Source of the DNA: Sorlinia euscelidii
Lineage (GTDB): Bacteria > Pseudomonadota > Alphaproteobacteria > Acetobacterales > Acetobacteraceae
Strand: one strand, 5' to 3'
DNA length: 64,000 bases
Assembly: GCF_036452155.1 (NCBI RefSeq)
Contig: NZ_JAWJZY010000005.1
Under the pieces are notes generated by a model. That model did not search any database. It was not told the DNA's origin and saw only the letters and a program-made list of their open reading frames with translations. This document shows positions 15,529-25,457 of this stretch, in pieces; position 1 is the stretch's first letter, and each line of letters starts with the position of its first letter. A program made the position numbers and the translations under genes.

Positions 15529-18195
15529 TTATCGGCTCCACCAGCCCTTACGGCGGGGCGCTGGCTTGGCGTCGCCATCATTTGCGGCTGACGCTTCCGC
15601 GATCACCTGTTCATCCTTTTGGTCGGTTGACGCCGCGTCCGCTTTGCGGGTCGATGTGCGGCGGCGTGTGCGCGGTTTGGCGGGCGCCTCATCGCCTTGC
15701 ACAGCGACATCCGGCTCAGCCTCCGCGCTTTTGACGCGTCGCGTCGCGCGGCGGCGTGGCGCTGGGCGCGGCGTTGCCTCTGAGAGGGCATCGGGCGCGG
15801 CTGCGTGGTCCGATGTTTCAGCTTGGACCGGCGGCGCATCCTGTGACGCCGCAATTGCGGGCGGCGGGGCGTCTGTCGCCTCAGTCACGGGTGAGGGGGT
15901 GTCGCTCCGGCGACCACGTCCACGGCGTAACCCACGACGCGGCCCACGGCGTCCTTCCGGCTTCTCCGCACTGACGGGGGCGGGGGGCGGTACTTCCGCT
16001 TCCTGCACCGGCGGCGACACGTCCATGATGACGGGTGACTCTTCAATCATATCGAAAATATCGAATGAGGCCCCGGCAAAGGGATCAGCCGGTGTCGGGC
16101 GGCTGCGCCAGTGATCACCCTGGTCATCGCCACGGCGCGCATGTGGCACCACCTGCTGCTTCTGGCGCGCAGCGACTTCCTGAGGTTCCGTGATTTCAAT
16201 CTGGCGCACGACGCGTGGGCCGCGATGGGGCGTGGCTTCTTCTGCCGCATGACGTTCCGCCCCGTCATCCTCCGCGTCATCTGAAGCTGATGAAGCGTCG
16301 GAAGATTCCTCATTCCGGCGTCCACCACGGCGGCGGCGGCGGCGACGGCGACGGCCTGTCTCCGCATTTTCTCCATCACCCGCACTTTGCGGGGCGTCCG
16401 GCGTAGAATGTGCGTCATCCTGGTGCGGGGCGGCATCCTCGTGCAGGTCATCGTCCCGTTTCACCGTCCCACGCGTCGCCGGGGCCGCTTCTCGATTATG
16501 TGGTGGGGCCTCATGCATGCGCACGCGCTCGATCCGCATATCCGCCGCGAATAATGTATCATCGGCGACAAATTTAACGCTCATAGCGTGACGCTGCTCG
16601 ATCTCTCCCAACCATTGACGCTTCTGGTTGAGGATATAAAGCGCAACATCTGAGGAAACATGGACAGAAATTTCAGCGGCGCGTTGGCGCAACCCTTCCT
16701 CATCAATTGTGCGGAGCACCTGCAGGGCCGCGCTTTCTGTCCCGCGTATATAACCCGTGCCTTTACAATGAGAGCATGGGGTGAGGACGGCTTCCGCGAT
16801 AGAGGCACGCAGACGCTGGCGCGACATCTCAAGCAGGCCGAAATGGGAGATCTGGCCGATCTGGATGCGTGCCCGGTCCGATTTAAGCGCTTCCTTGAGT
16901 CGCTTCTCGACCATGGCGTTATGACGACGACTTTCCATATCAATAAAGTCGATCACGACAAGGCCGGCAAGGTCACGCAGGCGCAATTGACGCGCTACTT
17001 CCTCCGCCGCTTCAAGATTGGTGCGGAGGGCCGTATCCTCGATATTCCGCTGCCCCGTGGAACGCCCTGAATTCACGTCAATGGAGACCAGAGCTTCCGT
17101 CTGGTTGATGACGATGTAGCCGCCGGACTTCAGCGTTGCTGTCGGGGAGAAAATCGCGTCAAGATGTCCTTCGACGCGATTACGGGCGAAGAGGCTCTGG
17201 CCGTTATTGCGCCATAACTTCACGAGATGCGCATTATGCGGCATGAGGTTGCGCATAAATTCCCGTGCGCTTTTCCAGCCTGATTCACCGTCAACGAGAA
17301 TTTCGGTGATGTCCTTGCTGAAAAGGTCACGTATGGCGCGCTTGATCAGATTGGCTTCCTCATAAACCAGGGAAGGCGCGATGGAGGAAAGGGTGCGGTC
17401 CCGGATATGATCCCATAATTGCAGAAGATATTCGCAATCGCGGGTGATTTCCGCCTCAGGGCGCTGCGCCCCGGCTGTGCGGACGATCATGGCCATGCTG
17501 CGCGGGAGGTCCAGCTCCGCGATGATGTCGCGCAAGCGGCGCCGGTCATTTTCGGAAGTGATTTTTCGTGAGACGCCACCGCCACGCAGGGCGTTCGGCA
17601 TCAGGACGCAATAACGGCCCGGCAGTGAGACATAGGTTGTCAGGGCTGCACCCTTATTGCCACGTTCTTCCTTAACCACCTGGACGAGGATGATCTGCCG
17701 CCGGCGGATCACCTCCTGAATGCGGTAATTCCGCAGGAAGCGCGCCATACGACGGGCGGAATTGCTTTCCTCACCTGTATCATTTTCACCGCCGACGATT
17801 TCCGGCGGGGGTTGGTCCTCACCGTCATCCTCAGCGTCACTGACCTCGTCACCTTCCGGGATATTGTCCTCGACCGGCGGTTCAATGATTTCAGGCTGGT
17901 CCTCAATATCGGCATTCTGGAGCGCCAGAAGCTCTTCACGGTCCGCGACCGGGATCTGAAAATAATCCGGATGAATTTCGCTGAAAGCGAGGAAACCATG
18001 GCGATTCCCGCCATAATCGACAAAGGCCGCCTGAAGGCTCGGCTCTATCCGGATGACTTTGGCGAGATAGATATTGCCTTTTATCTGCTTCCGCGCCGAT
18101 GTCTCAACATCGTAATCCTCAAGGCGATCGCCGTCCATGACGACGACCCGCGTCTCTTCCGCGTGGGTCGTGTCGATCAGCATACGTTTTTGCAT
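15529..18195 (-). CDS. rne: Ribonuclease E/G
   Basis: An 888-residue RNase E. The S1 domain (residues about 35-200) is split by a very acidic insert (about 90-150), as usual in alphaproteobacteria. Catalytic Asp373 (SIDVNSGR) and Asp416 (IDFIDM) are 43 residues apart, matching Asp303/Asp346 of the E. coli enzyme, and the zinc-link CSHCKGTG follows. The C-terminal third is long and disordered, with arginine-rich blocks (RRRRRRRGGRR, RRGPRRGLRRGRGRR) alternating with Ala/Pro and acidic stretches, expected to bind RNA and degradosome partners. It processes rRNA and starts mRNA decay. The 5' region is long, which would suit autoregulation. Confidence 0.96.
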   Translation of the reverse strand: MQKRMLIDTTHAEETRVVVMDGDRLEDYDVETSARKQIKGNIYLAKVIRIEPSLQAAFVDYGGNRHGFLAFSEIHPDYFQIPVADREELLALQNADIEDQPEIIEPPVEDNIPEGDEVSDAEDDGEDQPPPEIVGGENDTGEESNSARRMARFLRNYRIQEVIRRRQIILVQVVKEERGNKGAALTTYVSLPGRYCVLMPNALRGGGVSRKITSENDRRRLRDIIAELDLPRSMAMIVRTAGAQRPEAEITRDCEYLLQLWDHIRDRTLSSIAPSLVYEEANLIKRAIRDLFSKDITEILVDGESGWKSAREFMRNLMPHNAHLVKLWRNNGQSLFARNRVEGHLDAIFSPTATLKSGGYIVINQTEALVSIDVNSGRSTGQRNIEDTALRTNLEAAEEVARQLRLRDLAGLVVIDFIDMESRRHNAMVEKRLKEALKSDRARIQIGQISHFGLLEMSRQRLRASIAEAVLTPCSHCKGTGYIRGTESAALQVLRTIDEEGLRQRAAEISVHVSSDVALYILNQKRQWLGEIEQRHAMSVKFVADDTLFAADMRIERVRMHEAPPHNREAAPATRGTVKRDDDLHEDAAPHQDDAHSTPDAPQSAGDGENAETGRRRRRRRRRGGRRNEESSDASSASDDAEDDGAERHAAEEATPHRGPRVVRQIEITEPQEVAARQKQQVVPHARRGDDQGDHWRSRPTPADPFAGASFDIFDMIEESPVIMDVSPPVQEAEVPPPAPVSAEKPEGRRGPRRGLRRGRGRRSDTPSPVTEATDAPPPAIAASQDAPPVQAETSDHAAAPDALSEATPRPAPRRRATRRVKSAEAEPDVAVQGDEAPAKPRTRRRTSTRKADAASTDQKDEQVIAEASAANDGDAKPAPRRKGWWSR

Positions 18196-19040
18196 TAATG
18201 TATAAACTCCGATCAGCCGAAGCTGATATTATGGCAGGCCTGGCCAACACAGACGGGGCGCAGGCGATGGGTGATAAAAACCTCTCCGGAGCCATACGAG
18301 CAAGGACGTGCGCCTTGACCGTGACGGGGCGTCGCGACATGTCCAGCATCGTGACGCACGCGTGCGGCTGCATCCGGTGATGCAGTCCATCGGGTGAGGC
18401 ACAGAGCGCGAGACGAGCCAAAATTTGCCAGCTCCAAAAGTTATAACCTTTTGCCGATCAGGCCGGGCGTCACAACCCATTGAAAACCGCAAAAAATGCG
18501 GGGGCGGACACGCAACCGATCAGATCGGCCAATGGAAGTCAGATGGCAGGAAACCCGGGGAATCAATTGATCCGACCGCGGGGCTCGAACGCCGTTCTGA
18601 AACCCTTCCTTCCCCACAATGACTTAAAACGCCGCCTTTCGCAAGCAAGCTCTCGCTTCCGAGTCATATTCTTGCTGATCCCGCCTCATTTACGACTTTT
18701 TTGGAAAGTTATTTACATGATTTTTTCGGTTCCGATACCCTGCGTGATCAGGGCCGAAATGGCAAGAAACCGCCACGCGCGACGTTGGCGGTCCTTAAAA
18801 TTTTTTTGCCAGACCAACATGACGCTGGTGCAGCGGCGCGATATCATTTATCGTCATCTCCATGGTGCTTTCAGGCAAAATTTTCGGCTTATCATGTGTG
18901 GCGACCCTGCCACCAATGCCGCATACCTGTGCGCTTCTCTCGCTACGACTTATCTGCCCCTGAGCATAATGGCCGTCTCACGGCCTTGATGCGCAGGGGG
19001 TTTTCGTCGTTTTCAGCCTGAATTCAAGCGAGAGAAAATT
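18196..19040 (+). other. Long divergent intergenic region between rne and leuA
   Basis: About 845 bases with no convincing gene. Frames up to 169 residues exist, but their composition is not protein-like. It must hold the promoters of rne (minus) and leuA (plus). Visible structures: CAAAAG-ttataac-CTTTTG at 18435-18453, a GTGGC/GCCAC hairpin at 18898-18913, and GGCCGT-ctc-ACGGCC at 18971-18985 just upstream of leuA. The stretch 18640-18800 is AT-rich with several T-tracts. A small RNA or leuA leader could be here, but no leucine-codon run clear enough to call a leader peptide was found. Confidence 0.5.
18435..18453. promoter_or_regulatory. Inverted repeat CAAAAG-N7-CTTTTG upstream of rne
   Basis: Perfect 6-bp arms flank ttataac, about 240 bases upstream of the rne start. 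The centre read on the minus strand (gttataa) could serve as a -10-like element, so the site may be the rne promoter or an operator on it. The assignment is tentative. Confidence 0.3.
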
Positions 19041-20612
19041 ATGACCATCCAGCACCCTTCCTTTGGCGACATCTCCGAAAATCGTGTCATCATTTTTGAC
19101 ACGACCCTCCGCGATGGAGAGCAATCGCCCGGTTTTTCCATGAACCTTGATGAAAAGCTGCGCATGGCGCGGGCTTTGGAGAATCTGGGCGTCGATGTGA
19201 TTGAGGCCGGCTTCCCCGTTGCATCACCGGGTGATTTCGAAGCGGTCAACGCCATCGCCAAAGCGGCGGCGGATGTTGTCGTGTGTGCCCTTGCACGAAG
19301 TGGCGGCCCGCGCGATATCGTGGCGGCAGGTGAGGCGATCGCGCCCGCGCGGCGTAAACGCATCCATAATTTCATCTCCACTTCTCCGCTTCATATGAAA
19401 TATAAGTTGCGCATGACGCCCGAGACGGTGCTGGAGCTGATTGCTTCAGGCAATCGCGCGTCACGACAATTGACGGATGACGTGCAATGGTCAGCGGAGG
19501 ATGGCGCGCGGACGGAAATTGATTTCCTCTGTCGCTGCGTCGAGGTCGCGATCAGAAACGGCGCCACAACGATCAATATTCCGGATACAGTCGGATTTTC
19601 GACCCCGGAGGAAATCGCCGCGATATTCGAGACGTTGCGGCAACGCGTGCCCGGCGCGGAAAAAGTCATTTTCTCAACCCATAATCATAATGATCTCGGG
19701 CTTGGGGTCGCGAATTCCCTCGCTGCACTCATGGCAGGCGCCCGGCAGGTTGAATGCACCATCAACGGGATCGGTGAGCGTGCCGGCAATGCGGCCCTGG
19801 AGGAGCTCGTCATGGCGATTCGCACGCGTCACGACAAACTTCCCTTCACCCACGCGGTGCACACGCCGTCACTGCTTGGCGTGTCGCGTCTGCTCACCGG
19901 CATTACCGGTTTTGACGTCCAGCCGAATAAAGCGATCGTCGGGCGCAATGCCTTTGCGCATGAGAGTGGCATCCATCAGGATGGCATCCTCAAAAACGCT
20001 GCGACCTACGAGATCATGACGCCGGAAAGTGTGGGTTGGACGAAGTCCGCCCTTGTTTTAGGGAAACATTCCGGCCGTGCGGCTTTCCGGGATAAGGTGG
20101 CGTCGCTCGGTTACACATTGTCGGATGCGGAAATCGAACATGCTTTCGCTCGGTTCAAGACGCTGGCGGACCAGAAAAAATCGGTCTTTGATGATGACAT
20201 CATCGCGCTGGTTGATGAGGAGAATCACCTCGACGCGGCCATCCAGTTTGACAATATCAATGTCCAGTCCGGCTCCGCGCGCGATGCATGGGTTGAACTG
20301 ACATTGATCGTGTCAGGCGCGCGTAAAACCGCTGCCGTCACGGGCAATGGCCCTGTTGACGCAGCCTTCAAGGCGATTGCGATGATCTGTGAAAATGACG
20401 CGCGCCTTGCCCTTTTCAGCGTTGCCGCCGTCACGGGTGAAACGGATGCACAGGCCAAAACAACGGTGCGGCTGGAGAAGAATGGCAGGACGGTCGATGG
20501 TCAGGGGGCGGATGTCGATACGATTGTCGCCGCCGTGAAGGCTTATGTGCACGCGCTGAACAAGCTGACGACCAAAGCGTCACGTTGCGCGCCGACAGAG
20601 CTTTCGGCGTAA
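19041..20612 (+). CDS. leuA: 2-isopropylmalate synthase
   Basis: A 523-residue LeuA of the long type. It catalyses the first committed step of leucine synthesis from 2-oxoisovalerate and acetyl-CoA. The TIM-barrel domain begins with IFDTTLRDGEQSPGFSM and has the metal-binding FSTHNHNDLGLGVANSLAA and CTINGIGERAGNAALEE. The C-terminal third (from about 390) is the leucine-feedback domain. The ATG at 19041 follows gcgagagaaaatt. It stands alone behind a long upstream region with hairpins near 18971, which could be a leader, although attenuation is not proven. Confidence 0.97.
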   Translation: MTIQHPSFGDISENRVIIFDTTLRDGEQSPGFSMNLDEKLRMARALENLGVDVIEAGFPVASPGDFEAVNAIAKAAADVVVCALARSGGPRDIVAAGEAIAPARRKRIHNFISTSPLHMKYKLRMTPETVLELIASGNRASRQLTDDVQWSAEDGARTEIDFLCRCVEVAIRNGATTINIPDTVGFSTPEEIAAIFETLRQRVPGAEKVIFSTHNHNDLGLGVANSLAALMAGARQVECTINGIGERAGNAALEELVMAIRTRHDKLPFTHAVHTPSLLGVSRLLTGITGFDVQPNKAIVGRNAFAHESGIHQDGILKNAATYEIMTPESVGWTKSALVLGKHSGRAAFRDKVASLGYTLSDAEIEHAFARFKTLADQKKSVFDDDIIALVDEENHLDAAIQFDNINVQSGSARDAWVELTLIVSGARKTAAVTGNGPVDAAFKAIAMICENDARLALFSVAAVTGETDAQAKTTVRLEKNGRTVDGQGADVDTIVAAVKAYVHALNKLTTKASRCAPTELSA

Positions 20613-20870
20613 AGGAAGTCACTGTCATTTGGTTAAAAAACCGCGTTACGACCGCTGTCAAGGCGTCGTTGCGCGGCCCGGCGCTGTGCAAGCTGCTAAA
20701 TTTAGGCTTTCAAACCGATTTTTTTATTTTCTGCCCTTGCTCATGGTGTAGTCGCTCGCTAAGCGGGAAGACGTGACAATTGCCTCGCTGCAAATCTGAG
20801 TCGCGATGAGCCGCTTCACGTCTTCAACGTGCGGCATTTGTGCATCCCCTTTCCTGGCCAGGAGGCTTGA
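20613..20870 (+). other. leuA-mreB intergenic region
   Basis: 258 bases with no gene. A T-rich tract at 20718-20729 might belong to a weak leuA terminator, but I see no strong stem before it. The mreB promoter must lie here. The mreB ribosome site is ccaggagg just before 20871. Confidence 0.4.
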
Positions 20871-21917
20871 ATGTTTTCACGTCTGCTGGGTCTCATGTCG
20901 GCAGACATGGCTATTGACCTCGGCACCGCCAATACTCTCGTTTATGTCAAGGGAAGGGGCATCGTCCTTGACGAGCCCTCCGTCGTTGCCATCACGGAGG
21001 TGCGTGGCAAGAAGCAGGTTCTCGCTGTCGGGGAGGAGGCGAAACATATGCTGGGCCGCACGCCCGGCAATATCACGGCAATCCGTCCGCTACGGGATGG
21101 CGTGATCGCGGATTTCGACGTTGCGGAAGAGATGATCAAACATTTCATCCGCAAAGTGCATAATCGTCGCGCTTTTGCCAGCCCGCAGATCGTTGTCTGC
21201 GTTCCCTCAGGTTCAACAGCTGTTGAGCGCCGCGCCATTCAGGAAAGCGCGGAAAGCGCCGGTGCACGCCGCGTTCTGCTGATTGAGGAGCCGATGGCGG
21301 CGGCCATCGGGGCTGGACTGCCCATTACCGAGCCATCGGGCAGTATGGTCGTTGATATCGGGGGCGGCACGACGGAAGTCGCCGTTATCTCTCTGGGGGG
21401 GATCGTTTATGCGCGCTCCGTCCGTGTGGGTGGCGATAAGATGGACGACGCCATTATTTCCTACATCCGCAAATCCTTTAACCTGCTGATTGGAGAAAGC
21501 TCAGCCGAACGACTTAAGATTGATCTCGGCTCTGCCAGCATGCCGGAGAACGCGACAGATGGCGGGCCGGTGCGGGCCGTGAAGGGGCGGGACCTCATCA
21601 ATGGTGTCCCGCGGGAAATCGTGGTGTCGCAAGCCCAGATCGCGGAAAGCCTCGCCGAGCCTGTGATGCAGATCATTGATGCTGTCGCCACCGCGTTGGA
21701 AAACACCCCACCGGAACTGGCAGCCGACATTGTGGATAAAGGCATTATGCTGACGGGTGGCGGGGCGATGCTGAACCGTCTGGATGATGTTTTACGCAGT
21801 GCAACGGGCCTTCCTGTCAGTGTCGCGGAAAACCCTTTGACCTGTGTTGCGATAGGTACAGGGCGGGCACTTGAAGAAATTCGTCGTTTGAGAAGCGTGC
21901 TCGTCTCGATGTACTGA
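20871..21917 (+). CDS. mreB: Rod shape-determining protein MreB
   Basis: A 348-residue bacterial actin. Phosphate-binding segments MAIDLGTANTLVYVKGRGI and VVDIGGGTTEVAVISLGG, the connecting VCVPSG and the late LTGGGAMLNRLDD are all present. The N-terminal MFSRLLGL is an amphipathic membrane-binding helix. MreB filaments organise lateral wall synthesis with MreC, MreD, PBP2 and RodA, all encoded directly downstream on the same strand. The ribosome site is caggagg, 6 bases before the ATG. A rod-shaped cell is expected. Confidence 0.98.
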   Translation: MFSRLLGLMSADMAIDLGTANTLVYVKGRGIVLDEPSVVAITEVRGKKQVLAVGEEAKHMLGRTPGNITAIRPLRDGVIADFDVAEEMIKHFIRKVHNRRAFASPQIVVCVPSGSTAVERRAIQESAESAGARRVLLIEEPMAAAIGAGLPITEPSGSMVVDIGGGTTEVAVISLGGIVYARSVRVGGDKMDDAIISYIRKSFNLLIGESSAERLKIDLGSASMPENATDGGPVRAVKGRDLINGVPREIVVSQAQIAESLAEPVMQIIDAVATALENTPPELAADIVDKGIMLTGGGAMLNRLDDVLRSATGLPVSVAENPLTCVAIGTGRALEEIRRLRSVLVSMY

Positions 21918-21940
21918 CCCGAGGGAGAAGCTTCCCGATC

Positions 21941-22879
21941 ATGCTTTCCATCACGCTGCGTCAATCGTTACAGAAGCTTCTCCTACCTGTTTACCTGTTT
22001 TTCGCCATGGCTCTGATGATCATCGGCATTTCCGCCCCATCATCAGTTGAGGGCCTGCGTGTGCGCGTCTTCGACTTCCTGACGCCCGCTTACAGCCTGG
22101 CCGCACAGCCGGGACGCTGGGTCGGGCGATTTTGGAGTTATGCGAGTGACGTCACGCATCTTCTCGCTGAAAATGCGGAATTGCGCACCGAAAATGCGCG
22201 GTTGCGGCAATGGTATGACGTTGCCACAGCGCTTGAGGATGAGAACAGGCGTCTCAAAGCCAATCTGAAATGGCTGCCGGAGCGCACGATCAGCTTCGTC
22301 ACGGGGCGCGCCATCCGCGATGCATCCGGCCTGTATAATCGCTCCGTCCTCATTGCCCTGCCGGAAGCCCATGAGGTGCATATTGGCGACCTTGTCCTGG
22401 GCGGCACCGGCGTGATTGGTCGTATTTCAGAAATCGGGCCGTCAACAGCGCGGGTATTGCTGATCAATGACCCGGTCAGCCGTATCCCCGTTTTTCTGTC
22501 TTCCTCAGAGGGGAGTGCGATTATGACGGGCGATGGATCCGCGACGCCGCGCCTGATGTATTTTGCGCATGATGACCACCCGGTCGAGGGAGAGCGCGTC
22601 GTGACCGGAGATCAGGCCGGGCAGGAAAATGCCGTCACGGCTTCCGGCGTGCCGAATGGCGTTTTTATCGGTGTCGTGCATTATAATGCGTCGCACACGC
22701 CGGTCGTCATTCCGGGCGGTCACCTCAACCATCCGGATGTTCTCCGTGTGCTTGATTTCAAGGAGATTGACGCGCATGGCCCTGTAGCGCCAGGGCGTGT
22801 CAGGAAAATCAATAAGGCCAGAGACCGGTTTGGCCTCCCTGAAAGTATTTTCCCCAATGTCTGGAAGGGGCAGGGATGA
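21941..22879 (+). CDS. mreC: Rod shape-determining protein MreC
   Basis: A 312-residue bitopic protein: a transmembrane helix near the N-terminus (LLLPVYLFFAMALMIIGI), a coiled coil (AENAELRTENARLRQWYD, about residues 70-110), then the beta-rich MreC domain with GRAIRDASGLYNRSVLIA and LGGTGVIGRISEIGP. It links MreB to PBP2 in the periplasm and activates the Rod complex. It follows mreB by 23 bases with gagggagaag as ribosome site. Its stop codon lies 13 bases before the likely mreD start. Confidence 0.94.
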   Translation: MLSITLRQSLQKLLLPVYLFFAMALMIIGISAPSSVEGLRVRVFDFLTPAYSLAAQPGRWVGRFWSYASDVTHLLAENAELRTENARLRQWYDVATALEDENRRLKANLKWLPERTISFVTGRAIRDASGLYNRSVLIALPEAHEVHIGDLVLGGTGVIGRISEIGPSTARVLLINDPVSRIPVFLSSSEGSAIMTGDGSATPRLMYFAHDDHPVEGERVVTGDQAGQENAVTASGVPNGVFIGVVHYNASHTPVVIPGGHLNHPDVLRVLDFKEIDAHGPVAPGRVRKINKARDRFGLPESIFPNVWKGQG

Positions 22880-22892
22880 AGAGGTCATCTGC

Positions 22893-23441
22893 GTGAGGGA
22901 AAGACGCTCTTCAGCGCCATCGACGACAATCTACCAGAGACGACTGGACAGTGTCATTCGCGCGGTGCTGCCTTCACTCTTCATCATCGCCGTAACGTTC
23001 TTACTCACCGGTGTCATCAGTCCGGTGGGCAAAGAGGGTTTTGTCTTCGCCGTGGCGGTGGATACTGTCTTTTACTGGACAATCTTCCGTCCGGCCTCAA
23101 TGGATGCGACCGCGGTATTCCTCATCGGGCTGGTGCTTGAAACCATCAATTTCTCACCCCCGGGGACGCTGCTCTTTTCCCTCCTCGTCGTGCACGGAGT
23201 CGCGCAAATGTGGCGCTATGGGCTGAGCCACATTAATTTTATTTTGGCGTGGCTCCTCCTCACCTTATTGGCCCTTGCCATGGGCGGTGTTGAATGGCTT
23301 GTCTCCTGCATCAGCATGGCACGCGGGTTACCGATCACACCTGCTATTTTCCAGGCCGCGTTGACTTCTGGCATCTATCCTATATTGGCGACGTTATTCG
23401 GCTGGTTGCGACGAATAGGGGCAGATGCAGAAGATATTTGA
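22893..23441 (+). CDS. mreD: Rod shape-determining protein MreD
   Basis: About 182 residues with five or so membrane helices (VLPSLFIIAVTFLLTGVI, VFAVAVDTVFYWTIF, LFSLLVVHGVAQMW, FILAWLLLTLLALAMGGV and a C-terminal one). Sequence conservation in this family is low, and the call rests on position between mreC and the PBP2 gene, size and topology. The GTG at 22893 has gaagagg 8 bases upstream and is preferred over GTG 22797, which would overlap mreC by 83 bases. MreD completes the membrane part of the Rod complex. Confidence 0.85.
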   Translation: MRERRSSAPSTTIYQRRLDSVIRAVLPSLFIIAVTFLLTGVISPVGKEGFVFAVAVDTVFYWTIFRPASMDATAVFLIGLVLETINFSPPGTLLFSLLVVHGVAQMWRYGLSHINFILAWLLLTLLALAMGGVEWLVSCISMARGLPITPAIFQAALTSGIYPILATLFGWLRRIGADAEDI

Positions 23442-23540
23442 AATAATATCTCATTCATCCGCCTATTGTTTGCGTTATAGGGGTCAGGGGAACAAAATCC
23501 CGTAACAAACGGGGCTGAGTGGCGTCCGGAGGCGTTGGGT

Positions 23541-25457
23541 TTGGTCGGATTGAATTGGAAGCGCTTGAAGACACGCCGCTCCGCCTTGCGCGCCATGGAG
23601 ACGGCGCGTCCTTCGCGTGGCGTTTTCACCCGACGGGCCATGCTCCTTGCAGGTGGGCAACTGGGCATTTTTGGCTTCCTGGGTCATCGGCTTTATGATC
23701 TGCAACTTGTGGAAGGCGCGCATATGAGCGCGCTCGCCGCGCGGAACCGGACAAGTAAACGCCTGCTGGCCCCGGCGCGCGGCGCGATCACCGACCGTTT
23801 TGGCGTCCCGCTGGCCGGAAACAGCCAGAACTGGCGCGCGCTGCTGATGCCGGAAGAAACAACCGACATCCATGCAACGGTTGACCATTTCGCCCAGATC
23901 ATCCCGCTGGAAGATTTTGAACGCACGCGGATCTCGCGGGACATTAAAAATCTGCGGCGTTATGTGCCGATATTGTTGAAAGAGTTTCTCTCCTGGGACG
24001 ATATGGCGCGGATTGAGGCGCAGGCTTTCTCATTGCCCGGCGTACTTGTGGATGTCGGTTCAACACGCACCTACCCTTTCGGGCCGCAACTTGCGCATAT
24101 TGTGGGTTACGTGGCGCCGCCGACGGAAAAAGACGTCGCCAAGACACCTTTACTGGCCCTGCCCGGGATGCGCGCCGGGCGAGAAGGCATCGAGCAGACG
24201 CAGGACGATTTGCTGCGCGGTGCGCCCGGTATGGTTGAAATGGAAGTCAATGCCTATGGCCGCGTCCTTGGAGAGCTTGAGCGCGTCGAGGGCGCGCAGG
24301 GCGACCGCGTTGAGCTGACGATTGATGCCGGCTTGCAGCAAATGGTGCTGGGGCGTATCGCTGACGAATATGCGAGCGCCGTCGTGATGGATTGCCGCGA
24401 TGGCGCCATTCTGGCGATGACGAGCACGCCGTCTTTTGACCCGGCTCTTTTTGACTCCGGCGTCAGTCACGCGCAATGGAAAGCCTGGGTGAGCGACCCG
24501 AATGCGCCATTGACGAACAAGGCCGTTGCCGGTGTCTATCCGCCGGGCTCAACCTTCAAGCCCGCCGTCGCTCTGGCCGCCCTCAAATCGGGGCTGGTGA
24601 CGGAGGAGGATCGCTTCGATTGCCCCGGCTATTACGATCTCGGCGGCACGCGCTTTCATTGCTGGCGCAAACATGGTCATGGCAGCGTCAATATGCGACA
24701 GGCGCTTAGATATTCCTGCGACGTCTATTTTTACAAAGTCGCGCAGAAAATCGGCATGGATCAGATCAAAGACATGGCGTCGCCCCTCGGGCTCGGCGTG
24801 ACGCTTCCTGTGGAGCTGCCCCACGTGCGCGCCGGCAATGTGCCCACACCGGCCTGGCGGCGGAGAAAGGGCCATCACTGGAACCGTGGTGACACCGTTG
24901 TGGCAGGGATTGGACAGGGTTTTGTGCAGACGACGCCGTTGGAACTGGCGACCTACGCCGCGCGCATTGCGTCGGGTCGTGAGGTGTCGCCTCATCTGAT
25001 CCGACGCACTGTGACGCGTGAGGGCGTTAAGATCAATCTGCCAATAGCCCCCGGGCTGGAACTCCAGCCTGAATGGCTGGATGTCGTGCGGGGCGGGATG
25101 TTCGATGTGATCAACGCGCCGGACGGTACGGCAACGCGGGCGCGTCTGGACTTGCCGGGCATCCAGATGGCGGGCAAAACAGGCTCCGCACAGGTGCGGC
25201 GTGTCTCGCGCGCGCAGCGAGAAAGCGGGCATTTCAATTCCATGAAGCTCCCGTGGGAGCAGCGCCCGCATGCGCTCTTTATTTGTTACGCCCCTTTTGA
25301 CAAGCCGCGTTACGCGGTCGCCGTTGTTGTTGAGCATGGCAATGGTGGCGCGGCGACGGCGGCACCCCTGGCGAGGCTGATTATGACCGATGCACTTCAG
25401 CGCGATCCCTCCGGCCGGGAACACGCCCCAGGCGTGACGGTCGCGGAGGCGGGTTAG
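23541..25457 (+). CDS. mrdA: Penicillin-binding protein 2 (Rod transpeptidase)
   Basis: About 638 residues. A membrane anchor (LLAGGQLGIFGFLGHRLYDL) precedes the dimerisation domain (ARGAITDRFGVPLAGN) and the transpeptidase domain with active-site Ser337 in PPGSTFKP, SCD (RYSCDVYFYK) and AGKTGSAQ. It crosslinks new peptidoglycan for elongation and is a beta-lactam target. TTG 23541 is chosen because GGAGG at 23528-23532 is 8 bases upstream; TTG 23535 is also possible. The stop overlaps the rodA GTG. The window also encodes a class A beta-lactamase at 60.2 kb. Confidence 0.95.
   Translation: MVGLNWKRLKTRRSALRAMETARPSRGVFTRRAMLLAGGQLGIFGFLGHRLYDLQLVEGAHMSALAARNRTSKRLLAPARGAITDRFGVPLAGNSQNWRALLMPEETTDIHATVDHFAQIIPLEDFERTRISRDIKNLRRYVPILLKEFLSWDDMARIEAQAFSLPGVLVDVGSTRTYPFGPQLAHIVGYVAPPTEKDVAKTPLLALPGMRAGREGIEQTQDDLLRGAPGMVEMEVNAYGRVLGELERVEGAQGDRVELTIDAGLQQMVLGRIADEYASAVVMDCRDGAILAMTSTPSFDPALFDSGVSHAQWKAWVSDPNAPLTNKAVAGVYPPGSTFKPAVALAALKSGLVTEEDRFDCPGYYDLGGTRFHCWRKHGHGSVNMRQALRYSCDVYFYKVAQKIGMDQIKDMASPLGLGVTLPVELPHVRAGNVPTPAWRRRKGHHWNRGDTVVAGIGQGFVQTTPLELATYAARIASGREVSPHLIRRTVTREGVKINLPIAPGLELQPEWLDVVRGGMFDVINAPDGTATRARLDLPGIQMAGKTGSAQVRRVSRAQRESGHFNSMKLPWEQRPHALFICYAPFDKPRYAVAVVVEHGNGGAATAAPLARLIMTDALQRDPSGREHAPGVTVAEAG

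Noticed and set aside
18480..18989. 169-residue plus-strand frame between rne and leuA
   Set aside because: No ribosome site, irregular composition and no recognisable domain; treated as noncoding.
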